The notes beneath the pieces are model-generated. The model was not told the DNA's origin, searched no databases, and saw nothing but the letters and a program-made list of their open reading frames with translations. Of a stretch of 64,000 nucleotides of DNA, positions 61,895-64,000 are shown one piece after another. The stretch is taken from assembly GCA_023055505.1 (NCBI GenBank), contig JALIRH010000075.1, forward strand, positions 496,001 through 560,000, in the 5' to 3' direction. A program made the position numbers and the translations under genes. Source of the stretch: Callipepla californica brunnescens. Taxonomy: Eukaryota > Chordata > Aves > Galliformes > Odontophoridae. How positions within the stretch are numbered: position 1 is the stretch's first letter; every line of letters starts with the position of its first letter.

Positions 61895-64000
61895 ATGCAC
61901 GAACCGCTGTTAACCGCGGATTCCGATTCAATCGCATCAATCGCCTTGACTTCTGATTTTGCCGCTAAGGAAGAAGCGAGTCAGAAGACTGCCGAGCACT
62001 ATATATCGGCTTCACTACTTTTCCGGCAATCATTCTATCTTAACGAATCGCTACTTACAAGTGAAAGTGACTCAGTTTCAGGAGCTGTATGAGAATATAT
62101 ACTGGACTCCAGTGTTAGTGAGAGGGAAATTTTAAATTCCAATTTACTCTGCGAATGAATGCAAAGTATGTCTGCATCGGTCATTCACCTGCAAGCACGA
62201 TTTCAAACTTTTCTCTGACCACTGTTCTTATCCATTTTAGTTCCTCTATGTAACACATTCACTCCTCGTTTCCTTACTCTACACAGTGATCGTTTTGATT
62301 CTCCACAGAACCATATGCTGTCTAGTGCTAAGGAAACAGTGTAGATGCTTAAAGTACTTATAGATGTTTCCTCTACCAAATGCATCTGTATTTCCTCCTC
62401 TTACAATTGTTTCCCAATAATCTTTTCATTTGAACCTGTAGAATGCAAATTATAAGAAGGTGCACATAACGGCACAAGCACTATGCACGAACCGCCGTTA
62501 ACCGCGGATTCCGATTCAATCGCATCAATCGCCTTTACTTCTGAGATTGCCGGTAAGGAAGACGCAAGTCAGAAGACTGCCGATCATTGTTTTCGGCTTC
62601 TCTATTCAGGCGGCTGTCTTGCTATATTTCGAATCGCGACTTTCACGTGAAAGTGACTCAGTTTCAGGAGCTGTATGAGAATGTATACTGTACCCCAGTG
62701 TTAACGAGAGGGAAATTTTAAATTCCAATATACTCTGTGAATGAATGCAAAGTATGTCTGCATCGGTCATTCACCTGCAAGCACGATTTCAAACTTTTCT
62801 CTGACAAGTGTTGCTATCCATTTTAGATCCTCATTGTAACACATCACTCCTCGTTTCCCTACCATACACAGTGATCGTTTTGATTCCACACAAACCCATG
62901 TGCTGTTCAGTGCTAAGGAAACAGTGTAGATGCTTAAACTACTTATAGATGTTTCCTCTACCAAATGCATCTGTATTTCCTCCTCTTACAATTGTTTCCC
63001 AATAATCTTTTCATTTGAACCTGTAGAATGCAAATTATAAGAAGGTGCACATACCGGCACAAGCACTATGCACGAACCGCTGTTAACCGCGGATTCCGAT
63101 TCAATCGCATCAATCGCCTTTACTTCTGAGATTGCCGGTAAGGAAGACGCGAGTCAGAAGACTGCCGATCATTGTTTTCGGCTCTCTATTCACCCGGCTG
63201 TCTTTCTATATTAAGGAATCGCGACTTTCACGTGAAAGTGACTCAGTTTCAGGAGCTGTATGAGAATGTATACTGTACTCCAGTGATAGTTAGAGGGAAA
63301 TTTTAAATCGCACTACTTTTCTGCTACTGAATGCAAAGTATGTCTGCATCGGTCATTCACCTGCAAGCACGATTTCAAACTTTTCTCTGACAACTGTTGT
63401 TATCCATTTTAGATCCTCATTGTAACACATCACTCCTCGTTTCCCTACCATACACAGTGATCGTTTTGATTCCACACAAATCCATGTGCTGTTCAGTGCT
63501 AAGGAAACAGTGTAGATACTTAAAGTACTTAGACCTGTTTCCTCTAACAAATGCATGTGTCATTTCAACACTTACTATTGTTTCCCAGTAAGCCTTTTCA
63601 TTGGAGCTTCTATAATGCAGATTATAAGAAGGTGCACATACCGGCACATGCTCTATGCACGAACCGCTGTTAACCGCGGATTCCGATTCAATCGCATCAA
63701 TCGCCTTTACTTCTGAGATTGCCGGTAAGGAAGACGCGAGTCAGAAGACTGCCTTACACTCTATAGCGGCTTCACTATTCAGCCCTCTGCTGTCCTATAT
63801 AACAAATCGCGAATAACGCATGTAAGGAACTCAGTTTCAGGAGCTGTACGAGAATGTATGCTGAACCCCAAAGTTTTTGAGACGAAAAATTTAAATCCCA
63901 CTTTGCTCTGCAACTGAATACAAAGTATGTCTGCATCGGTCATTCACCTGCAAGCACGATTTCAAACTTTTCTCTGAGAAGTGTTCTTATCCATTTGAGA
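61895..64000. repeat. D-led block 8, cut by the window end: D E E B
   Basis: Anchors are 61895, 62483, 63068 and 63655. They repeat 54264, 54852, 55437 and 56024 exactly 7,631 bp later, including the rare one-base deletion CGGCTCTCTATTC in the second E. Confidence 0.88.
63655..64000 (+). repeat. Partial class B monomer at the right window edge
   Basis: The last anchor is at 63655, and only 346 bp of the monomer are inside the window. It carries the B hallmark CTATTCAGCCCTCTGCTGTC and matches the B monomer at 56024, exactly 7,631 bp upstream. The array therefore continues beyond the window. Confidence 0.95.

Larger units (their letters stand above)
1..64000. repeat. Satellite DNA array, 587-bp monomer, 109 anchors
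   Basis: The whole window is one tandem array. The string ATGCACGAACCG (or a one-base variant) recurs at 253, 840, 1426, 2015, 2605, 3193, 3779, 4364, 4951, 5537 and so on to 63655. That makes 109 anchors, all on the same strand, and every spacing is 584-591 bp (mean 587.06). I saw no interruption, inversion or foreign insertion, and the array continues past both window ends. No region of the window contains a recognisable gene. Tandem satellites organised into higher-order repeats are known from eukaryotic centromeres and heterochromatin; assigning this array to a centromere is inference. I do not recognise the family. Confidence 0.97.
60594..64000. repeat. Near-identical segmental duplicate, right copy (3.4 kb)
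   Basis: Partner of 52963-56369 at +7,631 bp. Its left end falls inside the 3' part of the D monomer at 60134, where D flank joins E flank. The exchange that made the duplicate probably occurred there, with loss of one E monomer. The copy runs to the window end. Confidence 0.85.

Noticed and set aside
199..63647. About one hundred open frames of 60-98 codons on both strands
   Set aside because: They are the same few frames repeated with the monomer, overlap on opposite strands, lack recognisable domains, and are broken by indels between otherwise near-identical copies. I see no support for any as a gene.
1..64000. CRISPR-like regular repetition
   Set aside because: The repeating unit is about 587 bp with no short repeat plus unique spacer pattern, and the sequence between anchors is itself conserved.
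1..64000. Transposon or retroelement tandem array
   Set aside because: No transposase or reverse-transcriptase reading frame, no terminal inverted or long terminal repeats, and no target-site duplications were seen.
52963..64000. Assembly artefact as the sole explanation of near-identical copies
   Set aside because: Copies are in exact monomer register and joined by a chimeric monomer with biological-looking breakpoints, so real duplication is more likely. The sequence alone cannot exclude misassembly.

Overview
This window is a single uninterrupted tandem satellite DNA array. A monomer averaging 587 bp is repeated head to tail in one orientation across all 64 kb. Using the conserved string ATGCACGAACCG (or its one-base variants) as an anchor, I located 109 anchors, the first at 253 and the last at 63655. 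All 108 anchor-to-anchor distances fall between 584 and 591 bp. Nothing else is present: no credible protein-coding gene, no RNA gene, no transposon insertion, no CRISPR array and no telomere repeat. The array runs off both ends of the window.

Such an array points to a eukaryotic chromosome, most likely a centromeric, pericentromeric or other heterochromatic block. That is inference from architecture. I do not recognise the monomer and cannot name the species. By eye, base composition is moderately AT-rich. The exception is a CpG-rich core of about 125 bp around the anchor, which is almost invariant between copies.

The monomers fall into seven sequence classes, which I name A, A', B, C, D, E and F. 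They are defined by the segment about 115 to 200 bp after the anchor plus linked downstream differences. My counts are A 23, A' 10, B 20, C 23, D 8, E 15 and F 10. The classes are arranged in higher-order repeats (HORs). Positions 1-5840 hold a 7-monomer unit of 4,111 bp (A B C C C A A'), one full copy and part of a second. Positions 22561-36659 hold three copies of an 8-monomer unit of 4,700 bp (A B C A' B C B C), with a truncated fourth to about 38421. Positions 7298-19034 and 39007-64000 hold a second HOR family. Each of its blocks starts with a D monomer, and its fullest form is an 11-monomer unit of about 6,456 bp (D E C A' F F A E E A A). It also occurs in shortened and rearranged forms. 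Classes D, E and F are absent from 1-7297 and from 19035-39006, so the array is a mosaic of two HOR domains.

Recent turnover is visible. A segment at 52963-56369 recurs at 60594-64000, exactly 7,631 bp away, and I noticed one mismatch. Several chimeric monomers mark where out-of-register recombination joined two classes. Short runs of the same class (CCC, FFF, EE) show single-monomer duplication. Small-scale structures worth attention are a perfect 16-bp palindrome centred on CACGTG in 13 of 15 E monomers, a 10-bp inverted repeat in A monomers, and a conserved cluster of four GCAC motifs just before the anchor. The many 60-98 codon open frames are repeated by-products of the monomer and are not annotated as genes.
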